Shown here piece after piece: positions 42,524-51,261 of a DNA stretch of 64,000 nucleotides. Source of the stretch: Erysipelotrichaceae bacterium. Its GTDB lineage: Bacteria > Bacillota_I > Bacilli_A > Erysipelotrichales > Erysipelotrichaceae. The translations under genes were made by a program, and so were the position numbers. Under the pieces are notes generated by a model. That model was not told where the DNA came from. It made no database searches and saw only the letters and a program-made list of their open reading frames with translations. Each line of letters opens with the position of its first letter. The stretch's first letter is position 1. The stretch is taken from the NCBI GenBank assembly GCA_031272515.1, contig JAISTR010000048.1:1-64000 (forward strand), read 5' to 3'.

Positions 42524-44506
42524 ATGAAAGAAAAACTGGAAGACGTTAAAATACAAACTGCGCTGTTTGTGGCGATACAGATAACCGTTTTGATTCTGCT
42601 GCTGTTCTTTTTGGGCTTTGAAAAACTGATCTGGGCTTTTTTGGTGGCCCTGGTTGAGATTCTGCTGCTCACCTATGTGATCTACCACTATGAGACCGGT
42701 CTGAAAGACCGCCTGCTTTCCATCACCCGGGTCTTGGGCAGTGATGCCAAGGACGCTTTGGCATTTGGCCAAAGCGGCCTATTGATGTATGACGACAACC
42801 TCAATGTCACCTGGGTCAGTGACTACCCGGAGGACTTCATCGACCGCTTCCTCGGCCAGCGCATCACCAGCCTATGGCCGGATACCAAGCCCCTGTTTCA
42901 GGGGGATGCGGACCGGGCCCTGGTCAATGATGGCGACCGCATCTTTGAGGTGACCAGAAGATCAGAGAAACACGTGCTGTTTTTCCGTGATGTCACCCAT
43001 CAGCAACAATTGGAAGTCAGTTATGAGGACGAGAAGGTCGTCATGGGATTGATCCACCTGGACAACTATGAAGACACCACCCAGTATCAGGAGGAACAGG
43101 TCATCGCCAACATCGATACCCTGATCCGCCAGCCAATCGTGGAGTGGGCGAAGAAATACAAGATGTTTATCAGAAGAACCCGGGCGGACCGCTATCTTCT
43201 GGTTTTGAATGAGAAAATCTTCAAGCAGCTGGCAGCCGACAAGTTCTCGATTGTCTCCTACATCCGCAATGAATCCACCCAGAATGATTTTGATATCACC
43301 GTGTCCCTGGCTTTTGCCAGAGGCACGGAAGACTATACGCAATTGGCTGAGATGGTCAACAGCCTGATGGAGCTGGCATTAAGCCGGGGCGGGGACCAGG
43401 TAGCGGTGCGCAAATTCGGCGAAGAGGTGCACTACTATGGCGGCCGCAGCGAAGCGACGGAAAAGCGCTCGAAGGTACGGGTCCGGGTTCTGGCCCAGAC
43501 CTTCCGGGATTTGATCGTCAAAAGCGACCGGGTTTTGATTACCTCGCATATGGATATGGATTTCGATGCCATGGGCTCCAGCCTGGCCATCAGCCGCATC
43601 ATCGCTTCCTACAACAAGCCGGTCTCGATTGTCTGCCTGTCCGGGGGCATCGAGGAAAAGCTGGGGCAGGCGATGGCCAAGTATGAAAGCGTGCTGGAGA
43701 CCCGCCATGACTTCATCACCGAGGATGAGGCTTTGGCGCTTTGCGGCAACAACACCCTGGTGGTGATGACGGACCATCACAACCCGGACTTATCCAATGC
43801 CCCGGCCTTGCTGAACAAGGCCAAAAAAATTGTGATTTTTGACCACCACCGGCGGATTGCGGACTTCGGCTTCAATCCCCTGATGGTTTATATCGAGGCT
43901 TCCGCTTCCAGCGTCAGCGAACTCATCACTGAGTTTTTGCCCTATCAGCTGCACCGGGTGAGCCTATGCTGGGAAGAGGCAACGATTATGTATGCCGGTA
44001 TCCTGATCGATACCATGCGCTTTAAAAACCGTACCGGCAGCCGTACTTTCGAAGCCGCGGCCAGCCTGCGCCAGTTTGGCGCCGAGCCGGCAGCAGCCGA
44101 TGAACTGCTCAAGGACAGCTACCGGGAATTTGAACTCAAGACCGCCATCAGCAACTTTGCCCAGGACCGGGGTCATGGCATCATCGTGACTCCCTATGCC
44201 GACAAGAAGGCGGTCAACCGGGTCATCCTGTCCCAGGTGGCAGACTCCCTGATGGAAGTACAAGGGGTTCAGGCGGCGTTTGTGATTGCCGCGATTGGCG
44301 AGGGGCGCATCTGCATCTCTGCCCGCAGTACCGGCAAAATCAATGTGCAGCGGATTATGGAACAGCTCAATGGCGGCGGCCACTTTACGGCAGCGGCAGT
44401 GGTGCGGGAGAACACTTCCGTCACCGCCTTGACCAAGGAGCTGGATGAGGCCATTGAGGCTTATATCAAAGAGGAGGAACCCAATGAAGATCATATTGAA
44501 GGCTGA
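42524..44506 (+). CDS. gdpP: Cyclic-di-AMP phosphodiesterase GdpP
   Basis: Degrades c-di-AMP, controlling K+ balance and wall stress. 660 residues: two spans (about 12-57), a PAS-like domain (about 75-145), a degenerate GGDEF domain (about 170-300), and a DHH/DHHA1 unit with S-H-M-D-M-D-F-D-A-M-G (His 342, Asp 346/348) and D-H-H (417-419), ending in the G-G-G-H motif. Typical length. Family order yybS-gdpP-rplI-dnaB is kept. The first DHH motif has D-F-D-A where many have D-M-D-A or D-P-D-A. Confidence 0.96.
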   Translation: MKEKLEDVKIQTALFVAIQITVLILLLFFLGFEKLIWAFLVALVEILLLTYVIYHYETGLKDRLLSITRVLGSDAKDALAFGQSGLLMYDDNLNVTWVSDYPEDFIDRFLGQRITSLWPDTKPLFQGDADRALVNDGDRIFEVTRRSEKHVLFFRDVTHQQQLEVSYEDEKVVMGLIHLDNYEDTTQYQEEQVIANIDTLIRQPIVEWAKKYKMFIRRTRADRYLLVLNEKIFKQLAADKFSIVSYIRNESTQNDFDITVSLAFARGTEDYTQLAEMVNSLMELALSRGGDQVAVRKFGEEVHYYGGRSEATEKRSKVRVRVLAQTFRDLIVKSDRVLITSHMDMDFDAMGSSLAISRIIASYNKPVSIVCLSGGIEEKLGQAMAKYESVLETRHDFITEDEALALCGNNTLVVMTDHHNPDLSNAPALLNKAKKIVIFDHHRRIADFGFNPLMVYIEASASSVSELITEFLPYQLHRVSLCWEEATIMYAGILIDTMRFKNRTGSRTFEAAASLRQFGAEPAAADELLKDSYREFELKTAISNFAQDRGHGIIVTPYADKKAVNRVILSQVADSLMEVQGVQAAFVIAAIGEGRICISARSTGKINVQRIMEQLNGGGHFTAAAVVRENTSVTALTKELDEAIEAYIKEEEPNEDHIEG

Positions 44507-44933
44507 TGTCGCCAAGGTCGGAAAAAAAGGCCAGCTGGTGGAAGTTGCCGATGGCTATGGCCGTAACTATCTGATTCGCAATGGCTTGGGCGTACTGGCT
44601 ACCGCCAAGAGTGTGGAAGTCCTCAGTGAACAGAAGGCCGAGGACGCAAAGCAGCAGCAGTTAAAGAAAGAGCAGGCGCAAAGCGATGCGAAAAAACTCG
44701 CTGAAATCACTTTGCATTTCAGCCTGAAGGCAGGCAAGGATGACAAGGTCTTTGGTTCGGTGTCCAACAAGATGATTGCGGAAGCCCTGGCTCTGCAGTA
44801 TGGCATTGAAATAGACAAGCGCAAGATTCTGGACTTCAGCCCGCTCAACCAGCTGGGGGAAAATAATGTGCGCATTGAACTCTATAAAGATGTGATCGGG
44901 GAACTGAAGGTCATCCTGGAGGCTAAGGAATGA
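44484..44933 (+). CDS. rplI: Ribosomal protein L9
   Basis: 149 residues with the L9 N-terminal fold (G-Q-L-V-E-V-A-D-G-Y-G-R-N-Y-L-I), long central helix and C-terminal domain. GGAGGAA precedes the ATG, which lies inside the end of gdpP. It shares ATGA with dnaB. Confidence 0.97.
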   Translation: MKIILKADVAKVGKKGQLVEVADGYGRNYLIRNGLGVLATAKSVEVLSEQKAEDAKQQQLKKEQAQSDAKKLAEITLHFSLKAGKDDKVFGSVSNKMIAEALALQYGIEIDKRKILDFSPLNQLGENNVRIELYKDVIGELKVILEAKE

Positions 44934-46300
44934 CCCGGGTACTGCCCAATTCCCTGGATTCGGAACAAGCCCTGCTTGGTTCGATGCTGTTATACCCGCG
45001 CTGTGTGCGCGACGCTTTTGAGCTTGGCTTGAATGTCAATGACTTTTATGGGGAAGCGCACCGGATCATCTACCAGGCCTGTCTGGATTTACAGGCACAG
45101 AATATTGCCTGTGACGGTCCGGCCCTGCGCAGCTACCTGCAGGAGAAGGGGCAGCTGAATCAGGTCGGAGGTGTTGAGTACCTGATGGTTTTGGCGGAAA
45201 ACGCCACCACCCAGACCTATCTGAAACAGTATGTGGACCTGGTGAAAAACAAGTCTTTGTTAAGGGCTTTGATTGAAAGCTCGCACCAGATTATTGAAGA
45301 TACCTACCAGGATCCGACGGAAGTGAGCCGGATTTTGGACCAGGCGGAAAAGAGCATCCTGAACATCACCCGCAACCGCCTGACTACCTCCTTTCTGGAT
45401 ACCTCAACGATTTTGCAGGAGGTCATGCGGGATATCCGCACCAAGAAGGAGAACCGCAGCCAGATTATCGGTTTGAAAACCGGCCTGACTTCGCTGGACA
45501 AAATGACCAACGGTTTTCAAAACGGGGATCTGATTATCCTTGCGGCCCGGCCTTCCATGGGCAAAAGCGCCCTGGCGCTCAATATCACCAAAGGCGTGGC
45601 GGAGAGCAACCAGCGCCAGCCGGTCGCCTTCTTTTCTTTGGAGATGCCGGCTACCCAGCTGATGAACCGGCTGCTCTCGATTGTCTCTTCCATCGAAACC
45701 AGCAAGATCCGCACCGGCTTTGTCAATGAGTCGGAACTCGCCAGTCTGGGACTGGCGGAAAAGCAGCTGCGGGAGATGCCGATTATGATTGACGAATCGC
45801 CGTTGGTGCAGATTCCGGAAATCTTCTCCAAGTGCCGCAAGCTGCAGTCGGAAAGGGGATTGGCTTTGATTGTGATTGACTACATTCAGCTGATTGCCTC
45901 TTCCACCAATACCGATAACCGCCAGCAGCAGGTCTCGGAAATCTCCCGGAACCTGAAAGCCCTGGCCAGGGATTTGAATGTGCCCGTCATCGCCCTGTCC
46001 CAGCTCAACCGGGATGTGGAAAAACGGGAAGACAAAAGGCCGATGCTCTCCGACCTGCGGGAATCCGGAGCCATTGAGCAGGACGCCGATGTCATCATGA
46101 TGCTCTATGATGACCAATACTATAAACAAAAAGGCAAGAGCGAAGAGAAGCCAAAGGATGCGCCATCGCAATTCAGGCAGGTGGAAGTCATCGTCGCCAA
46201 GCACCGCAACGGTCCCACCGGAACGGTCCTATTGGCCTTTGACCGCTCTCTCTCCCGCTTCTATGTCACCGAAAAATCAGACAAGGGGGGTCAAGCATGA
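44930..46300 (+). CDS. dnaB: Replicative DNA helicase
   Basis: 456 residues: N-terminal helical domain (1-100), linker, RecA-like C-terminal domain with Walker A A-R-P-S-M-G-K-S (Lys 212), Walker B L-I-V-I-D-Y-I-Q-L and the H4-type S-Q-L-N-R motif. Unwinds the replication fork (called DnaC in Bacillus). No intein. ATGA overlaps at both ends. Confidence 0.98.
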   Translation: MTRVLPNSLDSEQALLGSMLLYPRCVRDAFELGLNVNDFYGEAHRIIYQACLDLQAQNIACDGPALRSYLQEKGQLNQVGGVEYLMVLAENATTQTYLKQYVDLVKNKSLLRALIESSHQIIEDTYQDPTEVSRILDQAEKSILNITRNRLTTSFLDTSTILQEVMRDIRTKKENRSQIIGLKTGLTSLDKMTNGFQNGDLIILAARPSMGKSALALNITKGVAESNQRQPVAFFSLEMPATQLMNRLLSIVSSIETSKIRTGFVNESELASLGLAEKQLREMPIMIDESPLVQIPEIFSKCRKLQSERGLALIVIDYIQLIASSTNTDNRQQQVSEISRNLKALARDLNVPVIALSQLNRDVEKREDKRPMLSDLRESGAIEQDADVIMMLYDDQYYKQKGKSEEKPKDAPSQFRQVEVIVAKHRNGPTGTVLLAFDRSLSRFYVTEKSDKGGQA

Positions 46301-47835
46301 ATCGCAATAAAGGCGTAGTGCCAATGGTATTAGCTCTGGTTGCCGCTTTGGTGGTAACCTTTCTGAGCAGTACCATCTTTAAAGAAGATGATGCCTGGAA
46401 AGTCAAGGCAACGGAGGTCCAGGAGACGTCCCTGATTCCCCAGGGCGTGGCGGAGGTATTGGACAGCCCGCACATCATCTACAATCTCTACAATCGCGGC
46501 GCGCTGGTGGCTGTCATCACCGACTACACCAAAATCACCGAACTAATCCAAAGCGTCGCCGATTCCGACTACCGGGAGGAATTCCCCAATGCCAAGCTGG
46601 GCTTGGGGGAAGACCTCTATATCGTCGAGGAAATGAGCTATTTCCGCTACAACGATGTCGACAGTCAGATTGTCGCTTATCTGTCCGAAAACAACTATTT
46701 CTCCATTGAAGTCGACCAGTTCACCTTCTCCAACAACATGGTCATCTATGTCAAGGACCGGGCGGACTTTGAGGCTGCCTGGGACCAATACCTTTTGAAC
46801 TTCATCTCTGCCAGTGACCTGGAGGCCATCCGCAACAATCAGGAGACCCCGGAGCTGACCGGGTATGGCTACCGGGTCTTGAACATGCAGGTGCTGGAGA
46901 GCTCTTCCTATTCCAAGGGCTACACCTCCAAGGACAACATCCTGATGAACAAGAATGAAATCATCGAGTATTTGAGCTATGGCAGCAACACCACCAAGAA
47001 GATGTATACCGTCGTGGAATATGACACCATCGAAGGGGTGGCCTCCAAAAACGGGCTGTCCGCCCAGCAGGTGGTCACCATCAACTCCGACCAGCTGCAA
47101 ACCACCAACCAGCTCTTGGCGGTGGGCACCCAGCTCAACGTCACCTACTTCAACCCCATCATCACCGTCGTGGTCCAGCAGGAGCATGTGGTGCAGGAAC
47201 CCATCTATCCGGATGCCATTAAGTATGTGGAAGATCCTTCACTTTCAGTCGGCACGAAAGTCACCGAGGTGGAGGAGCAGCCGGGAGTGGCGAAGGTCAA
47301 GTACAAGGAAACCTATGTCAACGGCGTTTTGCAGGAAAGCGACACCTACATCAACGGGGTGAAGATCAGCGGCGTCAGCCAGATCAGCTACGAGGTCGTC
47401 CAGTCCCCGGTGCAGGGGGTGGTCCGCTTGGGCACCAAGCCGGCACCCGGCATCGGTAACGGGACCTTCCGCTTCCCGGTGGATAATGTCATCATTACCT
47501 GCCACTACCTGTGCTACTACAACCATACTGCCATCGATGTACAGAATATGTACAACCGCTATGGCGATGTCTATGCGGCGGACACCGGCACGGTGGTCGC
47601 AGTCGGCTATAACTCTGCCGGCGGCTACTATGCCTGGATTGACCATGGCAACGGCTATCGAACTTACTACGGCCACTTCAACCGCCCGGCCTTTGTTTCG
47701 GTCGGGGAAGTGGTGCAGAAGGGCCAGGTGATTGCCCAAATCGGCATGACCGGAAGGGCGACCGGTCCGCACGTCCACTTCGCGATTGAATACAACGGGG
47801 CCAGAATCAACCCCTGCAGTCTGTTGGGGTGTTAG
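46297..47835 (+). CDS. M23 peptidase with LysM and G5 domains
   Basis: 512 residues: N-terminal membrane anchor (about 8-26), an unassigned extracellular part, a LysM peptidoglycan-binding domain (Y-T-V-V-E-Y-D-T-I-E-G-V-A, about 232-278), a G5 domain (about 310-362) and a C-terminal LytM/M23 domain with H-x-A-I-D and G-P-H-V-H-F zinc motifs. It cuts or remodels wall peptides outside the cell. ATGA-coupled to dnaB. Walk- or wall-control genes normally found here are missing, and this enzyme occupies their slot. Confidence 0.92.
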   Translation: MNRNKGVVPMVLALVAALVVTFLSSTIFKEDDAWKVKATEVQETSLIPQGVAEVLDSPHIIYNLYNRGALVAVITDYTKITELIQSVADSDYREEFPNAKLGLGEDLYIVEEMSYFRYNDVDSQIVAYLSENNYFSIEVDQFTFSNNMVIYVKDRADFEAAWDQYLLNFISASDLEAIRNNQETPELTGYGYRVLNMQVLESSSYSKGYTSKDNILMNKNEIIEYLSYGSNTTKKMYTVVEYDTIEGVASKNGLSAQQVVTINSDQLQTTNQLLAVGTQLNVTYFNPIITVVVQQEHVVQEPIYPDAIKYVEDPSLSVGTKVTEVEEQPGVAKVKYKETYVNGVLQESDTYINGVKISGVSQISYEVVQSPVQGVVRLGTKPAPGIGNGTFRFPVDNVIITCHYLCYYNHTAIDVQNMYNRYGDVYAADTGTVVAVGYNSAGGYYAWIDHGNGYRTYYGHFNRPAFVSVGEVVQKGQVIAQIGMTGRATGPHVHFAIEYNGARINPCSLLGC

Positions 47836-47839
47836 CCGT

Positions 47840-48565
47840 TTGCGTTTTTATCTGTTGGAAAGCGGCTCCAAGGGCAACTGTTTTCTGCTAGAAGCAGAAG
47901 ACACCGCAATCGCCATCGATTGCGGGGGTGCTGCCGGCTATCTCAAAGGCGCCTTCAGCAGCGTCGGATTTAAACCGGAACAGCTGGACGCCCTGTTATT
48001 GACGCACAGCCACAGCGACCACATCGCGAGGCTGAAGATGTTTAAAAAGAACCGCATCTTTGCGCCTTTTGGCTTGGAGGACTATGACTGCACACCGGTG
48101 ACACCCTATCACCTGTTTGAAATCGGAGCGCTGCGGATTGCCCCGATTCCGCTCTCACATGATGTTTTGACCTGCGGCTACCTGATCCTCTATCAAAACC
48201 AGAAGCTGGTCTATGTCACAGATACCGGCTACTTCCGGGACAACGACCTGGAACTTATCAAAAATGCGGACTATTATATCTTTGAATCCAACCATGACCC
48301 GGAGATGCTGATGAGGACCGACCGACCGTTTCTGTTGAAACAGCGGATCCTCTCCGACCGCGGTCACTTAAGCAATCAGGACAGCGCCGCCATCTTAAGC
48401 AAAGTGGTTGGCGAGAATACCAAACAGGTGGTATTGGCCCACCTGAGCGAAGAGGCCAATACCCCCGAACTGGCTTATGCCAGTGCGAGGGAAAAGCTGC
48501 CGGCAGAGATTGAAATCCTGCTTGGCAAGCAGTATGGAATTGTCACAGGAGGTCGAAAGAAATGA
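47840..48565 (+). CDS. YycJ/WalJ-type metallo-beta-lactamase-fold hydrolase
   Basis: 241 residues with the metal motif H-S-H-S-D-H near residue 55 and later Asp and His ligands (D-T-G-Y, S-N-H-D, A-H-L-S-E). WalJ-type proteins act as 5'-3' exonucleases linked to replication. The start is TTG 47840 by GGGGTG ten bases before it; other in-frame codons lie inside the peptidase gene without a site. Followed by an ATGA overlap into the htrA-like gene. Confidence 0.88.
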   Translation: MRFYLLESGSKGNCFLLEAEDTAIAIDCGGAAGYLKGAFSSVGFKPEQLDALLLTHSHSDHIARLKMFKKNRIFAPFGLEDYDCTPVTPYHLFEIGALRIAPIPLSHDVLTCGYLILYQNQKLVYVTDTGYFRDNDLELIKNADYYIFESNHDPEMLMRTDRPFLLKQRILSDRGHLSNQDSAAILSKVVGENTKQVVLAHLSEEANTPELAYASAREKLPAEIEILLGKQYGIVTGGRKK

Positions 48566-49635
48566 AGGAAAAACACATCAGAATCATCGCCATTGCGGCT
48601 CTTTCCATCCTGCTGGTCTGGAACCTCATCCTGAGTATCCAGCTCACCACTTTGCAAAGCACCGTCGCCAAAAACGCCGAGGAAAATAACGCAACGACCC
48701 AGATTGAATCCGACCTCTCCAGTGCCGTCGCCAAAAGTGCGGACAAGACGGTCACCGTCAGCGTCAGCGCCTTGGAGACCTTCACCGTCAGCGGTGCCGG
48801 AATCATCTATCAGTACAATGCCCCGGAAGCCATCATCATCACCAACGCTTCCCTGATTGCCCAAGCGGCCTCCATCACCGTCATCTTTGCGAACCAGCGC
48901 CGGGTCCCGGCGACGGTAGTCGGCACGGACCCCTGGCTGGATTTGGCAGTGCTCAGGGTGGAGGTGGACTTTGATCTGGAACCGATTCGGCAGGGGGATG
49001 CCTCTGTAAGCCGGATTGGCGAATGGGTAGTGGCCATTGGTGCCCCCAAGAGCTTTACCTTCATGGGGGAGATTGCCTCTGGCATCATCATCGACCGCAG
49101 CCCGCTTTATAACCTGGATGAAACCATCCTGGACAATGACATCATCGCCTTGAAGATCCAGATGGACCTCAAGGGTACCAACACCGGCGGACCGGTGGTC
49201 AATATGGCCGGGGAGATGATTGGCCTGACCAGTTCGCTCTTCCATGATCCTTTGCAAAGCGGTGTTTATTATGTCATCCCCATCAATGAACTGAGCCCCT
49301 ATATCACCAAGATTATCGATACCGGTGTGGCCAACCACCCCTTGCTTGGCATCAATGGCCGGGCGGTGAATGATATTCCCCGCTATATCAAGGACTACTG
49401 GTCCATCAACCTCGACCAACAAAGCGGGATTTTCGTCTATGGCATCAGCGCCACCGGCGCTGCCTATTTAGCCGGCGTGCGCGAGCACGACATCATCCTG
49501 CAGATCGATGGCGAAGACATCACGACTTTCCGGCAGTACCGGCGCTTATTAAACACCAAAAACCCGGGAGAGACCATGGAATTGACCATTCTTAGAAACG
49601 GGGAGCAGATTAAAGTACAGGTTATCCTGCCGTGA
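48562..49635 (+). CDS. HtrA/DegP homologue lacking the catalytic His and Ser
   Basis: 357 residues: N-terminal membrane anchor (7-25), trypsin-like domain (about 60-240) and C-terminal PDZ domain (about 260-355). In HtrA proteases the motif T-N-N-H-V is here T-N-A-S-L (His replaced by Ser 97) and G-N-S-G-G-P is T-N-T-G-G-P (Ser replaced by Thr 208). Asp 127 of D-L-A-V-L remains. So the fold is kept but the triad is lost; a scaffold or regulatory role is likely. No frameshift, and the PDZ domain is intact. AGGAGG precedes. Position between yycJ and rlmH is that of a true htrA. Confidence 0.9.
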   Translation: MKEKHIRIIAIAALSILLVWNLILSIQLTTLQSTVAKNAEENNATTQIESDLSSAVAKSADKTVTVSVSALETFTVSGAGIIYQYNAPEAIIITNASLIAQAASITVIFANQRRVPATVVGTDPWLDLAVLRVEVDFDLEPIRQGDASVSRIGEWVVAIGAPKSFTFMGEIASGIIIDRSPLYNLDETILDNDIIALKIQMDLKGTNTGGPVVNMAGEMIGLTSSLFHDPLQSGVYYVIPINELSPYITKIIDTGVANHPLLGINGRAVNDIPRYIKDYWSINLDQQSGIFVYGISATGAAYLAGVREHDIILQIDGEDITTFRQYRRLLNTKNPGETMELTILRNGEQIKVQVILP

Positions 49636-50084
49636 TCCGGATCCTTTGTGTCGGAAAACTCAAGGAAAAGGCCCTGCAGCAGCTTTGTGATGACTACCAA
49701 AAAAGACTGTCCCATTACAGCCGCATTGAAATCGTACAAGTGAGTGAGGAGCCGGAAGGACAGCAGGCTGTTGCCCTGGAATCAGCGCGCTTAAGCAAAG
49801 CCCACAAAGAGCGCGCGAAGCTGATTGTGCTGGATTTAAAGGGGGAAGAGATCGACTCCCTCAAGCTCGCAGAAAAACTGCAGAATTGGTTTAGTTCCGG
49901 CAGTCCTGATTTGGACTTTATCATCGGCGGCTCCAATGGCGTCAGTAATGAAATCTTAAGCCAGGCCGACTGGCTCTGGCGGCTTTCGCCTTTGACCTTT
50001 ACCCACGGGCTGGTAAGAGTCCTGTTATTGGAACAGCTCTACCGCAGCTATAAAATTTCCAAAAACGAGCCATATCACAAATAA
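49632..50084 (+). CDS. rlmH: 23S rRNA pseudouridine-1915 methyltransferase RlmH
   Basis: 150 residues, SPOUT fold. I-L-C-V-G-K-L-K-E-K start, L-D-L-K-G-E, F-I-I-G-G-S-N-G and the C-terminal H-G-L-V-R-V-L-L-L-E-Q-L-Y-R; ends in a P-Y-H-K tail that is diagnostic. Start is GTG 49632, sharing bases with the preceding stop. Followed by a terminator. Confidence 0.96.
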   Translation: MIRILCVGKLKEKALQQLCDDYQKRLSHYSRIEIVQVSEEPEGQQAVALESARLSKAHKERAKLIVLDLKGEEIDSLKLAEKLQNWFSSGSPDLDFIIGGSNGVSNEILSQADWLWRLSPLTFTHGLVRVLLLEQLYRSYKISKNEPYHK

Positions 50085-50110
50085 GCCGGATTCAAGCCGG
50101 TTTTTTAATA
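50083..50110 (+). terminator. Rho-independent terminator after rlmH
   Basis: AAGCCGG pairs with CCGGTTT (one G-T pair), followed by T residues. Confidence 0.8.
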
Positions 50111-50150
50111 AACACGATTTTTTTGCCAGGAATTACCACCGTTTTTTCTC

Positions 50151-50206
50151 TTGACAGCGCTTTCAAGTTCAGGTAGGATACGGGTATACAAGTAAAAGGT
50201 TTTACT
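50151..50206 (+). promoter_or_regulatory. lacI-type regulator promoter and operator
   Basis: TTGACA (50151-50156), 17 bases, TAGGAT (50174-50179). Downstream, AGTAAAAGGTTTTACT (50191-50206) is a palindrome with 7-base arms, placed 12 bases after the -10, as a roadblock operator. A matching site lies in the deoD promoter at 52121, so the LacI protein at 50230 probably binds both. Confidence 0.75.
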
Positions 50207-50229
50207 GATTTTTGGAAGAAGAGGGAAGC

Positions 50230-51261
50230 ATGACCAAGCGCATCACCATTCGCGACGTTGCGGACAAAGCAGGCTGTTCAGTCACAACAGTTTCTTTGGT
50301 GATGAATCAGAAAGCGCACCACATTCCGTTAGTGACCAGGCGCAAGGTCATCGAGGTGGCAACCCGCATCGGCTACCACCCCAATCCGCTGGCGGTCGGC
50401 CTGGTAACCAACCGCACCGGGGTAATCGGCTTAATCGTCCCCAACATCGCCAACCCCTTCTTCAGTGATATCGCCAAGAAGGTGCGGCAGAAGATTCAGG
50501 AGCACAACTACTCCCTGATTATCTCCGAGTCCTCCAACGAAGCCGGCATCCTGCTCTCTGAGCTCAAGGTCATATTGGACCGGGTGGTGGACGGGGTGAT
50601 TATCACCAAGTCCTCGCGCATCACCCAGGCACAGGAGCAGCAACTGGTCGCCAACGCCAACAAGGCGGCGACACCAGTGGTGGTGATTGACAGCGAGCTG
50701 GAGTACTCCAAGGTCGATTCGGTGATTGTCGACCACTGTCAGGGCGGCTACCTGGCCACCCGGCATTTACTGGACCTCGGCCACAAGCGCATTGGCTGCT
50801 TCAGCGGTCCCAAAAACACCAAGACCAGTGAAGAGCGCATCCGCGGCTACCAAAAAGCGCTGGCGGAAAGCGGGATTGAGTTTGATTCCACCCTGGTCTA
50901 TGAGGGCGACTATACGATGGACTTTAGTGACCAGGCACTGCAGTATTTCTTAAGCAGGAAGGTCACGGCGCTGTTTTGTCTCAATGACATGATGGCCATC
51001 GGCGTTCTCAAAGCTGCCCGCAGCCGCGGGCTAAATGTACCGAAGCAGCTGTCGGTGGTCGGCTTTGACGACATCCCGATGGCACAGTTGACCGAACCGC
51101 AGCTGACGACCATCCACCAGCCGATTGAGGAGGTAATTGAAGAAGCGGTGCTGCAGCTGGTAGCACTGATCAATAAAGAGGAAACCAACCGGAAGAACCT
51201 GCTGCACCAACCGCGGTTAATCATCCGGGAAAGCACCACCAGACAGGAGGGAAAGAAATGA
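50230..51261 (+). CDS. LacI family transcriptional regulator
   Basis: 343 residues: N-terminal HTH (T-I-R-D-V-A-D-K-A-G-C-S-V-T-T-V-S) and hinge, then a periplasmic-binding-protein-like ligand domain. It heads the nucleoside-salvage genes, so a nucleoside, base or ribose-type ligand is expected. GAGGGAAG precedes ATG 50230. Likely binds the AGTAAAAGG-type operators before itself and before the first deoD. ATGA-coupled to the kinase gene. Confidence 0.93.
   Translation: MTKRITIRDVADKAGCSVTTVSLVMNQKAHHIPLVTRRKVIEVATRIGYHPNPLAVGLVTNRTGVIGLIVPNIANPFFSDIAKKVRQKIQEHNYSLIISESSNEAGILLSELKVILDRVVDGVIITKSSRITQAQEQQLVANANKAATPVVVIDSELEYSKVDSVIVDHCQGGYLATRHLLDLGHKRIGCFSGPKNTKTSEERIRGYQKALAESGIEFDSTLVYEGDYTMDFSDQALQYFLSRKVTALFCLNDMMAIGVLKAARSRGLNVPKQLSVVGFDDIPMAQLTEPQLTTIHQPIEEVIEEAVLQLVALINKEETNRKNLLHQPRLIIRESTTRQEGKK

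Noticed and set aside
45404-46204. Minus-strand open frame of 266 codons inside dnaB
   Set aside because: Caused by codon bias in dnaB; composition is unlike a real protein.
48475-49422. Long minus-strand open frame of 315 codons opposite the htrA-like gene
   Set aside because: It is the mirror of a real gene, has no ribosome site, no recognisable domain and crosses the boundary of two sense genes.
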